Assembly: GCF_022637395.1 (NCBI RefSeq)
Contig: NZ_CP093337.1
Span: forward strand, 1,472,001-1,536,000
Reading direction: 5' to 3'
Length of the DNA: 64,000 nucleotides
Source: Shinella sp. H4-D48
Lineage (GTDB): Bacteria; Pseudomonadota; Alphaproteobacteria; Rhizobiales; Rhizobiaceae
Position 1 is the stretch's first letter. Every line of letters begins with the position of its first letter. This document shows positions 44,243 to 52,317 of the stretch, one piece after another. The translations under genes and the position numbers were made by a program. The notes under the pieces were generated by a model. That model was given only the letters and a program-made list of their open reading frames with translations. It made no database searches and was not told where the DNA came from.

Positions 44243-45076
44243 TCACCGTTTCAGGTGGCGAGTGAGGCGCGCTTCCAGCCACGCCCAGACATTGCGCAGC
44301 AGTTCCACGATGAGCAGGTAAAGCAGTGCCGCCCACAAATAGGCCTGATAGTCGAATGTGCGCGAGAAGGCGCGGCGGGTCTCACCCATCAGGTCGAACA
44401 CCGTGATGATGGCGACGATGGCCGAGCCCTTGATCATCAGGATGATTTCGTTGCCGTAGGGGCGAAGCGCCACGATCAGAGCCTGCGGCAGGATGACCTT
44501 GAAGAAGGCGATCTTCTTCGGCAGGCCGAGGGCTGCAGCCCCTTCATGCTGGCCACGCGGTACGCTTTCGATGGCGCCGCGCAGGATTTCGGCCTGGTAG
44601 GCGGCGGTGTTGAGCGTAAAGGTCAAGAGCGCGCAGTTCCACGCATCACGGAAGAACCACCACAGTCCCCAGGCCTTCAACTCCGTCGAGAAGCTGCCGA
44701 GGCCGTAATAGATGAGGAAGAGTTGGGTGAGCAGCGGCGTGCCGCGGAAGAAATAGACGTAGCCGTAGGAGAACCACGAGAACACCGGGTTCTTCGACAT
44801 GCGCGCAAAGGCGAGCGGCAGCGACAGGACGGCACCAAGCACGATGGAGAGGCCGACGAGCGTGAGGGTTACGCCGAGGCCGGAAAGGTAGTTCGGCCCG
44901 TAGCGGGTGAATTTCTCCGGATCCCATCCCTCGACCATCATCAGGAAGATGCCGATGGTCAGCGCGAGCCAGACCCCCATGAAGACGTTTCCGAAGAAAC
45001 GGCCGGCTGTAAAGGGGCGCGGCGGGGCGGGCGGCGGTGCCTGCGGCGGAATGAGGCTGGTGGAAACGCGGCTCAT
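44243..45076 (-). CDS. Polar amino acid ABC transporter permease (HisM type)
   Basis: A 277-residue inner-membrane permease of the HisMQ family. An extra Pro-rich cytoplasmic N-terminus (PPQAPPPAPPRPF) precedes the first membrane segment. Family motifs are YVYFFRGTPLLTQLFLIYYG and the EAA loop region ESVPRGQHEGAAALGLPKKI. It overlaps the HisQ-type gene by ATGA-like 4 bp. It forms a heterodimeric pore with that protein. No ATPase gene follows. Confidence 0.92.
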   Translation of the reverse strand: MSRVSTSLIPPQAPPPAPPRPFTAGRFFGNVFMGVWLALTIGIFLMMVEGWDPEKFTRYGPNYLSGLGVTLTLVGLSIVLGAVLSLPLAFARMSKNPVFSWFSYGYVYFFRGTPLLTQLFLIYYGLGSFSTELKAWGLWWFFRDAWNCALLTFTLNTAAYQAEILRGAIESVPRGQHEGAAALGLPKKIAFFKVILPQALIVALRPYGNEIILMIKGSAIVAIITVFDLMGETRRAFSRTFDYQAYLWAALLYLLIVELLRNVWAWLEARLTRHLKR

Positions 45077-45876
45077 CGCGCAGCCTCCGAGCGCTTTGCC
45101 CAGGTCTCGATGCTGGAGAAGATCAGCGAGGAGAGGAACGCGAGGATGAGGAACAGCAGGCAGGCGATAGCGTAGAATTCGAACGCCTGCTTGGTGACGC
45201 GGGCGGCGACGCCCGTCTGGCGCAGGATGTCCGGCAGGCCGATGACCGAAACCAGCGCAGTGTCCTTCAGCAGCGCCATCCAGAGGTTGCCCAGGCCGGG
45301 CAGCGCGATGCGGATGAGCTGCGGCAGGATGATGCGCTGCATCGTGCGGCCGCGGTGCAGGCCGAGTGCATCACCGGCCTCGTACTGGCCGCGGGGAATG
45401 GCCTTGAAGGCCGACAGCAGCACTTCCGAACAATAGGCCGAGAAAACGACGCCAAGCGCAATCATGCCGGCGAAGAAGGCGTTGATCTCCACGCTGCCCT
45501 GGTAGCCGATGGCTGTCGCGGCATTCTGCACGAGGATCTGCAGGCCGTAATAGACGATGAAGAGTGTGAGCAGTTCGGGCAGGCCCCGGAAGAGCGTGGT
45601 GTAGATATTGGCCGACAGGCGCAGCGAGCGTTCCTCGGACTGCTTGGCCAGCGCGATGAAGAAGCCGAACAGCAGGCCGATGGGCAGCGTGGCCAGCGCC
45701 AGGCTGCCGGTGACCAGAAAGCCGAGCGCGATCTCGTCGCCCCAGCCGGTGTCTCCACAGGCCAGAAGCGTGTCGCCTGCAAACAGCGTGAAGATGCCGA
45801 CCGGTCCGCACAGAGGATCCACGATCCCCAATGCTGCGGTTACCGCCTCGACGATGGCGGTAAAGAACCCGCTCAT
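45073..45876 (-). CDS. Polar amino acid ABC transporter permease (HisQ type)
   Basis: A 267-residue permease, partner of the HisM-type protein. Family motifs are TLFRGLPELLTLFIVYYGLQ and the EAA loop FKAIPRGQYEAGDALGLHRG. A periplasmic insertion with two Cys (GDTLLACGDTG and the early DPLCGPVG) may carry a disulfide. It follows the binding-protein gene after a strong intercistronic hairpin and overlaps the next permease gene by 4 bp. Confidence 0.92.
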   Translation of the reverse strand: MSGFFTAIVEAVTAALGIVDPLCGPVGIFTLFAGDTLLACGDTGWGDEIALGFLVTGSLALATLPIGLLFGFFIALAKQSEERSLRLSANIYTTLFRGLPELLTLFIVYYGLQILVQNAATAIGYQGSVEINAFFAGMIALGVVFSAYCSEVLLSAFKAIPRGQYEAGDALGLHRGRTMQRIILPQLIRIALPGLGNLWMALLKDTALVSVIGLPDILRQTGVAARVTKQAFEFYAIACLLFLILAFLSSLIFSSIETWAKRSEAAR

Positions 45877-45960
45877 GCCAAACCCCCGATGCGCGTTTCG
45901 CGCTTGTTGTCAGACGCTGTGCACGCCTTTCATTTTGTCGTCAAGTTCTCAAGCAAAAGA

Positions 45961-45984
45961 AGCGGGAGGGCAAGCCCTCCCGCT
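45961..45984 (-). terminator. Intercistronic hairpin between binding protein and permeases
   Basis: A perfect 11-bp stem (AGCGGGAGGGC/GCCCTCCCGCT) with a 2-base loop is followed on the minus strand by TCTTTTGCTT. It stands between the binding-protein stop and the HisQ-type start, so it probably acts as a partial terminator that gives more binding protein than permease. Confidence 0.65.
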
Positions 45985-46041
45985 TCTGCAATCCGGTGAT
46001 GGGGTCAGAAAAAACCGGCATCAACCCAATGTGCCCGCGTC

Positions 46042-46821
46042 TCAGTCGCCGTAGACATCGAACGGGAAGTACTTGGCGTTGATCTCCTGATACTTGCCGC
46101 TCTTGCGGATGGCCGCGATCGCCGCGGTGAACTTGTCGGCAAGCGGATCGCCCTTGCGAACGGCAATGCCGGCGCCTTCGCCGTTGATGACCGGATCGAG
46201 CGGCAGCGTGCCGAGCAGCTTGCAGCAGGCGCCGTCAGCCGTCTTCAGCCATTCCGACAGCACCACCACGTCGTCGATGACGGCGTCGATGCGGCCGTTG
46301 GCGATATCGAGCTTGTACTCGTCGGCCGTCGGGTAGAGCTTGACTTCGCTGTCCTTCATATGCGCTTCGGCATAGTTGGAATGGGTCGTGGAACCCTGTG
46401 CGCCGAGCGTCTTGCCAGCGAGCGCTTCGGCGGTTGCTTCCTTGATGTCGGAATCCTTCGGCACGACGATGGCCGGGGGCGTGTTGTAGTACTTCTTGGA
46501 GAAGTCCACCTGCTGCTTGCGCTCGGCAGTGATCGACATGGAAGCGATGATGGCGTCGAACTTCTTGGCGATCAGGGCGGGAATGATGCCGTCCCAGTCC
46601 TGCGTAACGAAGGTGCACTCGGCCTTCATTTCCTCGCAGAGCGCCTTGGCGATGTCGATGTCGAAGCCGGTCAGCGTACCGTCCGACTCGAGGTTGTTGA
46701 AGGGCGGGTAGGCGCCTTCCGTGCCGATCACGATCTTCTCGCCTTCAGCCATCGCGGAGGACGCGAAGAGGGCGATGACCGCAGCCGAGGCTGCGAGCGT
46801 GAAACGTTTGGAAATACGCAT
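46042..46821 (-). CDS. Amino acid ABC transporter substrate-binding protein (LAO/HisJ type)
   Basis: Periplasmic receptor of 259 residues. The signal peptide runs to SSAMA (about residue 25). The mature protein begins KIVIGTEGAYPPFNNLESDG and has GFDIDIAKALCEE, DWDGIIPALIAKKFDAIIAS and MSITAERKQQVDFSKKYY, all typical of lysine/arginine/ornithine, histidine or opine receptors. The acidic residues in these motifs favour basic amino acids. It is the first gene of a binding protein-HisQ-HisM operon without an ATPase. Confidence 0.93.
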   Translation of the reverse strand: MRISKRFTLAASAAVIALFASSAMAEGEKIVIGTEGAYPPFNNLESDGTLTGFDIDIAKALCEEMKAECTFVTQDWDGIIPALIAKKFDAIIASMSITAERKQQVDFSKKYYNTPPAIVVPKDSDIKEATAEALAGKTLGAQGSTTHSNYAEAHMKDSEVKLYPTADEYKLDIANGRIDAVIDDVVVLSEWLKTADGACCKLLGTLPLDPVINGEGAGIAVRKGDPLADKFTAAIAAIRKSGKYQEINAKYFPFDVYGD

Positions 46822-47161
46822 GTTGATCCTCTCTGTTGAAGGCTCTCGGGTTTTTCTTGTTGTCCGGGCCTTGATGTACAGCAGGCGGGGTGCCCGCTTG
46901 GTTGTGATAATCGGACTGTTTGCGCGTAAAAATCAACTCCTTTTCCGCCGTCATTCCGCCCCGTTTCCCCGACAATTTCCGCGCACCTCTGGTCTTGGCG
47001 GTCGCGCGACCTATCTCGTCGCTCACCGCTGGTCGTTCAGCCGCGGTTCAGGCAGGCATGACTAGGCCTTACAAGGAAGACGGGCGACTCGCCGACCAGC
47101 AGCAAAATGCCGGGGGCAAGCTCTCGAAGCTAACAAGACGGGACACCGTGAGGACAAAACG
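46822..47161. promoter_or_regulatory. Divergent region between amino-acid ABC operon and OmpA-like gene
   Basis: This 340-bp gap contains no ORF with a ribosome site and convincing composition. It must hold the promoters and leaders of both divergent units. I saw no clear palindrome or terminator. The leader of the OmpA-like gene is A-rich just before its ATG (GTGAGGACAAAACG). Confidence 0.5.
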
Positions 47162-49303
47162 ATGACTTTCCGCTCAAAACTTTTCGCAACCGTGGCGTTT
47201 CCGGTGCTTTCCGCTTCGCTGATCGCGACGCCGGCGCTTGCCGATGCCCTCATGAAACCGTTCGAAGTCGCTCAGGACAGTGGCGAGCAGGCCCAGCCGT
47301 CCGAAGAGGAGCTGCTGCTGCAGCGCCAGCAGGAAGAGCAACGCGCCGCCGAAGAAGCGGCGCAGCGTCAGGCCGAAGAACAGCAGCGTGCCGCTGAGGA
47401 AGAAGCCCAGCGCGCGGCTGAAGAGCAGCAGCGTGCGGCCGAGCAGGAGGCCCAGCGTCAGGCTGAAGACCAGCAGCGCGCTGCCGAAGAAGAGGCGCAG
47501 CGCCAGGCCGCTGAACAGCAGCGTGCCGCTGATGAAGAAGCCCAGCGCGCTGCCGAAGAGCAGCAGAAGGCTGCCGATGAGGAAGCCCAACGCGCGGCTG
47601 CGGAGCAGCAGAAGGCTGCCGAGGAAGAGGCCCAGCGCGCTGCCGCGGAACAGCAGAAGGCTGCCGACGAGGAAGCCCAGCGTGCCGCCGCCGAACAGCA
47701 GAAGGCTGCCGACGAGGAAGCGCAGCGTGCAGCTCAAGAGCAGCAGAACGCCGCAGACGAGGAGGCCCAGCGTGCGGCCGAGGAACAGCAGAAGGCTGCC
47801 GATGCAGAAGCGCAACGCCAGGCCGACGAGCAGAAGGCCGCCGAGGAACAGCAGCAGACAGAGCAGCAGCCGGCGGAAGAACAGCCCGTCGAGCAGCAGC
47901 AGCCTGCCGAAGGCGGTACCGCGGAGCAGCCCGCTGAAGGCGGCGCCGAGCAGCCGGCAACGGCTGAAACCGGCGAGACGCCCGCCGCAGAGCCCGTTCC
48001 GGAAGTCGTCGACACGCTTTCCACGGAAGAGAAGCAGGCCATCGCCGAAGATCCGGGCAAGACGGACGAAACGGTCGTGCTGCCGGTCGAAAACGGTGCC
48101 GCCGTGCTCGACAGCGACAAGGATGCGGACAATTCCGGCGGCCGCATGAGCCGCGAGGAGCGTCGCAAGCAGCGCGAGGAGCTGCGGGCCCAGGAAGAGG
48201 TGCCGCTGCCGGCTTCGGACGATTCGGCGCAGGCCGAAATCCCGCAGGAGGTCCGCGAGGCCGTGCCGCAGAAGATCGAGGCCGCCATAAAGGAAGAGGG
48301 CCAGCGCGTCGATGCCGCGCCCGTCTTCGCCGTGCCTGAGACGACCAACATCGTCAACAATACCGTGATCAACAACACGGTCATCAACAACAACACCGTC
48401 AATAACACCGTGAACAACAATACGGTGGAAAACAACGTGACGCAGGTGAACGTGGTCGAAACGATCGACAACCGCACCGTTCTGTCGGTCGGCAACCAGT
48501 TGTTCGTACGCGGTGACGACCGTCCCCGCCTTCGCCGCGACTCCGAGGAGGTTTATTACGACCAGCTCGCACGTGGCCGCACGCGTGAGACGATCGTTCG
48601 TCCCGGCGGGGTCCAGATCATCACGATCTACAACCGCTACGGTGACGTCATCCAGCGCTCCCGCGTCGGCCGCGACGGCCGCGAATACATCCTGGTCTAC
48701 GCGCCGGAACTGGAAGACGATGCGCCGCGTCCGGACTTCTTCGATGTCGGCTACGACCTGCCGCCGATGCGCCTGAGAATACCGCTGCGCGACTATATCG
48801 TCGATACGTCGAGCGATCCGGACCGCGATTACTACGAGTTCCTTTCCGAGCCGCCCGTCGAGCGCGTGGAGCGTGTCTACACGATCAACGAGGTGAAGCA
48901 GTCCGCCCGCCTGCGTGACAAGGTGCGCCGCATCGACCTCGATACCGTCACCTTTGCGACGGGTAGCGCGGAGATCCCGATGTCGCAGGCCCGCACGCTG
49001 CGCAAGGTCGCCGACGCAATGCAGAAGGTCCTCGACAAGGATCCGGGCGAGACCTTCCTGATCGAAGGCCATACGGACGCTGTCGGTTCGGACAAGTCGA
49101 ACCTTGTCCTGTCCGACCGCCGGGCCGACTCCGTCGCGAGCCTGCTGACCGAGGTCTATGGCATTCCGCCGGAAAATCTCCAGACGCAGGGTTATGGCGA
49201 GCGCTTCCTGAAGGTGCGCACGCAGGCTGCCGAACAGCAGAACCGCCGCGTGACCATCCGCCGCGTGACGACGCTGGTTCGCCCGGTCGCCAGCGCGAAC
49301 TGA
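47162..49303 (+). CDS. OmpA-family outer-membrane protein with long coiled-coil repeat region
   Basis: A 713-residue secreted protein. The signal peptide ends at TPALA (about residue 27). Residues 62-225 are a near-perfect 15-residue repeat rich in Ala, Glu and Gln, predicted as a long helix or coiled coil. A Pro/Glu/Gln-rich linker and an Asn/Thr/Val repeat (about residues 394-432) follow. A beta-rich middle domain (GGVQIITIYNRYGDVIQRSR) precedes the C-terminal OmpA domain, which binds peptidoglycan (TFATGSAEIP, IEGHTDAVGSDKSNLVLSDR, GYGERFL). It probably bridges outer membrane or surface and cell wall. Confidence 0.88.
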   Translation: MTFRSKLFATVAFPVLSASLIATPALADALMKPFEVAQDSGEQAQPSEEELLLQRQQEEQRAAEEAAQRQAEEQQRAAEEEAQRAAEEQQRAAEQEAQRQAEDQQRAAEEEAQRQAAEQQRAADEEAQRAAEEQQKAADEEAQRAAAEQQKAAEEEAQRAAAEQQKAADEEAQRAAAEQQKAADEEAQRAAQEQQNAADEEAQRAAEEQQKAADAEAQRQADEQKAAEEQQQTEQQPAEEQPVEQQQPAEGGTAEQPAEGGAEQPATAETGETPAAEPVPEVVDTLSTEEKQAIAEDPGKTDETVVLPVENGAAVLDSDKDADNSGGRMSREERRKQREELRAQEEVPLPASDDSAQAEIPQEVREAVPQKIEAAIKEEGQRVDAAPVFAVPETTNIVNNTVINNTVINNNTVNNTVNNNTVENNVTQVNVVETIDNRTVLSVGNQLFVRGDDRPRLRRDSEEVYYDQLARGRTRETIVRPGGVQIITIYNRYGDVIQRSRVGRDGREYILVYAPELEDDAPRPDFFDVGYDLPPMRLRIPLRDYIVDTSSDPDRDYYEFLSEPPVERVERVYTINEVKQSARLRDKVRRIDLDTVTFATGSAEIPMSQARTLRKVADAMQKVLDKDPGETFLIEGHTDAVGSDKSNLVLSDRRADSVASLLTEVYGIPPENLQTQGYGERFLKVRTQAAEQQNRRVTIRRVTTLVRPVASAN
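47345..47836 (+). repeat. 45-bp coding tandem repeat (11 copies)
   Basis: Ten full 15-codon units plus one shortened unit encode AADEEAQRAAEEQQK-like repeats (residues 62-225 of the OmpA-like protein). Copies differ mainly at third positions and at Glu/Asp/Ala changes. The regular 45-bp period makes copy number prone to change by slippage or recombination. Confidence 0.9.
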
Positions 49304-49332
49304 TCGGGCTTCGCGCCGCTTGAAAAAACAAG

Positions 49333-49365
49333 AAACCCGCCGGTGGAAGCCGGCGGGTTTTTCTT
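49333..49365. terminator. Bidirectional terminator between convergent OmpA-like and chemoreceptor genes
   Basis: AAACCCGCCGG/CCGGCGGGTTT is a perfect 11-bp stem with a 6-base loop (49333-49360). TTCTTT follows on the plus strand and an A-rich run (AAAAAACAAGAAA) precedes it, so it can end transcripts from both sides. Confidence 0.85.
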
Positions 49366-49388
49366 TGGCCTGTAAAAACTGCTTCGTG

Positions 49389-51932
49389 TCAGGCGGCGTG
49401 GTGGCGGCTAAAGCCGTCGTTGCGTGTCAGATCGAGATCGCGCGTCTTGAAGTGATCGATCTTCTCGTTGAGGTTCTGCACGCGGCGGCGCAGGCCGTGG
49501 ATTTCGGCGGTGTTTTCCTCGACCATGGTGGCGTTCTGCTGCGTGATCAGCTCCACCTGATGAACGGCCTGGTTCACCTCGTTGATACCCTCGTACTGGG
49601 CGGCGGCGGCATGCTCGATCTTGCTGACCAGCGAGTGGATGGACGAGATGTGCTCGTTGATGACGGTGAGGGCCTCACCGGTTTCGGTGACGAGGGACAC
49701 GCCGTTGCGCACCTGGGCGGAGCTGTCGGAGATGAGGCCCTTGATTTCGCGGGCGGCACCCGCGCACCGCTGGGCGAGTTCACGCACTTCCTGCGCCACG
49801 ACCGCGAAGCCGCGGCCGGCCTCGCCGGCGCGGGCCGCCTCGACACCGGCATTGAGCGCCAGAAGGTTCGTCTGGAAGGCGATCTCGTCGATGACGCTGA
49901 TGATGGTGCTGATCTTTTCCGAGGATTTGTTGATCTGGTCCATGGCGTCGACGGCCTTGGCCACCACATCGCCGGAGCGGCGGGCATAGTTCTGGGTCTC
50001 ATCGACGGAGACGGCGGTCTGCTGTGCGCTTTCGGCCGTCGAGCGGACGATATCGGTGAGCTGGCGAAGCGCCCGCGAGCTTTCCTCGAGGGCTGCGGCC
50101 TGCTGCTCGGTGCGGCGGGCGAGGTCGTCTGCGGAGGTGGCGAGATTGCCAGTGCCGCTGTTGATCTCGACCGTCGTGGCGCGAACGTCGGACAGGGTGA
50201 CGCGCAGCGCCTCCACGGCATTGTTATAGGTGCGCGCCATCGCGACATATTCGGCGGCGAGCGCCTCCGTCATGCTTTCCTCGAGATTGCCGGCGGCAAG
50301 CTGGCCGAGAACGTTGGAAAGCGCCGTCAGCGCCTCGGTCTGTTCGGCCTCGATGCGGGCGCGCTCGCTGGCGCGGCGCGCCTGTTCCTCGGCCGTCAGC
50401 TGGCGCTGGGCTTCGGCTTCCTGCTCCAGACGGATATTTTCGCGTGCCGCGTCGCGGAAGACGGCGACCGAGCGCACCATGTCGCCAATCTCGTCGCCGC
50501 GGTTGCGGCCGTCGATGGAGATGTCGAGATCGCCCGAGGCGAGGCGCGACATGGCTTCCGTAACGCGCTTGAGCGGGCCACGCAGCGTTTCAACCAGCAT
50601 CAGGCCGCCGATGATGGCCATCAGCGTGCCGGCGACCATTGCGATGATGGAGACATTGGCTGAGCGCTGGCTGTCCTTCTTGCCGGCTTCCTGCGCGCTG
50701 GAGACGAATTGCTCAAGCGTCTGGCTGGCATCTGCGACGGACACATAGGCGCTGGCGCGGGCGGCCTGCCAGGTCTCGCCGACGGAGATGAGGTTCTGCG
50801 TGCCGTTCTCGACGCGTTCCAGCGAGGGCGCGAGCTTCTGGGCAAGATCACGCAGGGCTGCGTTCTTGGCGCCAAGCTTGGCGAGTTCGGCAGCGCTTGC
50901 CGAAACATTCTTCACGTCGGCCAGCACCGCGTCGCGGCTTGCCTGATCGAGCTTGCGGTGGAGTTCGCTGATATGCAGGCGTGTCTCGCCGATCGCCTTG
51001 AACGTATCGCTCATCAGGGAGATCAGCGTCTTCAGCGTCGCGATTTCGGCGTCCATGCCGACGAAGCGCTTGGCGGCGGTATCGGAATTGGCGCCGGCGG
51101 CCTTGGTGAAGTCGGCCTCGTATTTGGCGAGTTTGCCGAGCACTGGCACGAATTTCAGTTTCTTGGCTTCGGCATCGTCGCTGCCGGCGAGAATGGCCTT
51201 CACGGCCTCGATTTCAGCCTCGAACGGTACAATCTGGCTAAGCGCCTTTTCCGAGGCGATCGCTTTGGATTCGCCCAGCTGCTTGACGAGCTGCGGCAGG
51301 TAGGTCTCGGCGGCCTTCACCTTATCCTCGGCCTTCATTGCCAGCGCGACGGGCTTGCGGAACTTGCCGATGCGTTCTGCAAGGCCCTGATAGGCTGCGG
51401 CATCGAACAGCAGGGCCTTGGCGAAGGCTTCCTTTTCGCCCGATTCGCCGCGGATGACGTCGATCTGCTTTTCGGCGAACTCGCCGTCCTTGGTCATCGC
51501 CGCAAGCGCGCCCTCAAGGTCGGCCGTCACGGCGTTGCGTTCCTGGTCGATGGCCCAGAGGTTTTCCGTCTGGCTGCGCATGGTGGTGGCGAGCGCGACG
51601 ACCGAGGCGATCTTGGCCTTTTCCGCTTCGTCGGGAAGGAGGGCCTCCAGATCGTGGATGCCGGCATCCTGCTCGTCGATGCGCGCAGCGAGCGTGTCGC
51701 GCGTCGCCTGGCTCGGCCTGTCGGAAAAGTCCTGCAAGGCGGTGCGCAGGTTCTGGAAGTGCGACAGGCTGTTGATCGTCTCGCGCGTGACCGTCATGTG
51801 GCCGTTCAGCGTGCTCGCAGTGAAATACCCCACGAGGCCGATACCCGCGATCAGCGCGATGAGAGGGATAACGAACAGCAGCACCTTGGTGACGATGCGG
51901 CGCTGTTGCAGCAGGCGATCGATGAAGGACAT
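49389..51932 (-). CDS. Methyl-accepting chemotaxis protein with large periplasmic helical sensor
   Basis: An 847-residue chemoreceptor. TM1 lies at about residues 15-37 and TM2 around 430-450. The unusually long (about 390 residues) all-helical periplasmic region between them resembles a helical bimodular type sensor. A HAMP domain follows TM2 (LKRVTEAMSRLASGDLDISI), a second HAMP-like segment comes later (LSNVLGQLAAGNLEESM), then the signalling tip with AVEAARAGEAGRGFAVVA and EVRELAQRCAGAAREIKGLI. No C-terminal methyltransferase-binding pentapeptide is seen. The start at 51932 is set by the TM1 position and a GGGGAAG site. Confidence 0.93.
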   Translation of the reverse strand: MSFIDRLLQQRRIVTKVLLFVIPLIALIAGIGLVGYFTASTLNGHMTVTRETINSLSHFQNLRTALQDFSDRPSQATRDTLAARIDEQDAGIHDLEALLPDEAEKAKIASVVALATTMRSQTENLWAIDQERNAVTADLEGALAAMTKDGEFAEKQIDVIRGESGEKEAFAKALLFDAAAYQGLAERIGKFRKPVALAMKAEDKVKAAETYLPQLVKQLGESKAIASEKALSQIVPFEAEIEAVKAILAGSDDAEAKKLKFVPVLGKLAKYEADFTKAAGANSDTAAKRFVGMDAEIATLKTLISLMSDTFKAIGETRLHISELHRKLDQASRDAVLADVKNVSASAAELAKLGAKNAALRDLAQKLAPSLERVENGTQNLISVGETWQAARASAYVSVADASQTLEQFVSSAQEAGKKDSQRSANVSIIAMVAGTLMAIIGGLMLVETLRGPLKRVTEAMSRLASGDLDISIDGRNRGDEIGDMVRSVAVFRDAARENIRLEQEAEAQRQLTAEEQARRASERARIEAEQTEALTALSNVLGQLAAGNLEESMTEALAAEYVAMARTYNNAVEALRVTLSDVRATTVEINSGTGNLATSADDLARRTEQQAAALEESSRALRQLTDIVRSTAESAQQTAVSVDETQNYARRSGDVVAKAVDAMDQINKSSEKISTIISVIDEIAFQTNLLALNAGVEAARAGEAGRGFAVVAQEVRELAQRCAGAAREIKGLISDSSAQVRNGVSLVTETGEALTVINEHISSIHSLVSKIEHAAAAQYEGINEVNQAVHQVELITQQNATMVEENTAEIHGLRRRVQNLNEKIDHFKTRDLDLTRNDGFSRHHAA

Positions 51933-51982
51933 GGCTTCCCCGGCATGTTTATGACGATCAACATTCCCGAGGGTGATCGCAA

Positions 51983-52012
51983 AAAAAACGGAAAGGGCCA
52001 CTCATGCCCTTT
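51983..52012 (-). terminator. Minus-strand intrinsic terminator without an assigned gene
   Basis: On the minus strand AAAGGGC-N7-GCCCTTT is followed by CCG and TTTTTTTT. It lies 50 bp upstream of the chemoreceptor start codon, so it would stop a transcript coming from 52013-52300 on this strand, such as a small RNA. On the plus strand only four T follow the stem. Confidence 0.6.
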
Positions 52013-52135
52013 TGCGGGCGCGGCCTGCCATCCGTCGTTCAGGGCATCACCGATCGTCCATCCGCCGGCATGCCTTCACCCGTCGCCTCATGCGATCGTT
52101 CATTGGGGTGCGGTAACGATAGGCGCGGAAGTTTA

Positions 52136-52288
52136 ATGAAATACTTCCCACAGGCGGCTGAAACTCATGCTGTTCCAGAGAATTACGCTGCTTTCGTGCC
52201 CAAGGCTGCAGCAAAAGCCTGTTCTTTGGTCACGGCAATGCTTCATCCGGTAGAATCGGGATGCAACCGACAGGTATCCGGCTTATGA
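52136..52288 (+). CDS. Possible 50-residue protein upstream of the DMT gene
   Basis: ATG at 52136 has GGAAG 5 bases upstream and opens a 50-codon frame (MKYFPQAAETHAVPENYAAF at its start), rich in Ala with one hydrophobic patch (KACSLVTAML). It ends just ahead of the preferred transporter start at 52318. No family is recognised and chance cannot be excluded. Confidence 0.25.
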   Translation: MKYFPQAAETHAVPENYAAFVPKAAAKACSLVTAMLHPVESGCNRQVSGL

Positions 52289-52317
52289 CTGAGCGGATAT
52301 GCATGGAATCATTCTTC

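Larger units (their letters stand above)
51933..52317. other. Intergenic region between divergent chemoreceptor and DMT transporter genes
   Basis: This gap holds the two divergent promoters, a strong minus-strand terminator at 51983-52012 that no known gene needs, and one small ORF of uncertain status (52136-52288). Nothing else was recognised. Confidence 0.5.

Noticed and set aside
47345-47836. Regular 45-bp repeats that at first suggest a CRISPR-like array.
   Set aside because: The units are contiguous, without spacers, and encode a continuous coiled coil in a secreted protein. No cas genes are present.
47174-49072. A 632-codon open frame on the minus strand opposite the OmpA-like gene.
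   Set aside because: It is the mirror of the Ala/Glu/Gln repeat array, low in complexity, without ribosome site or family features.
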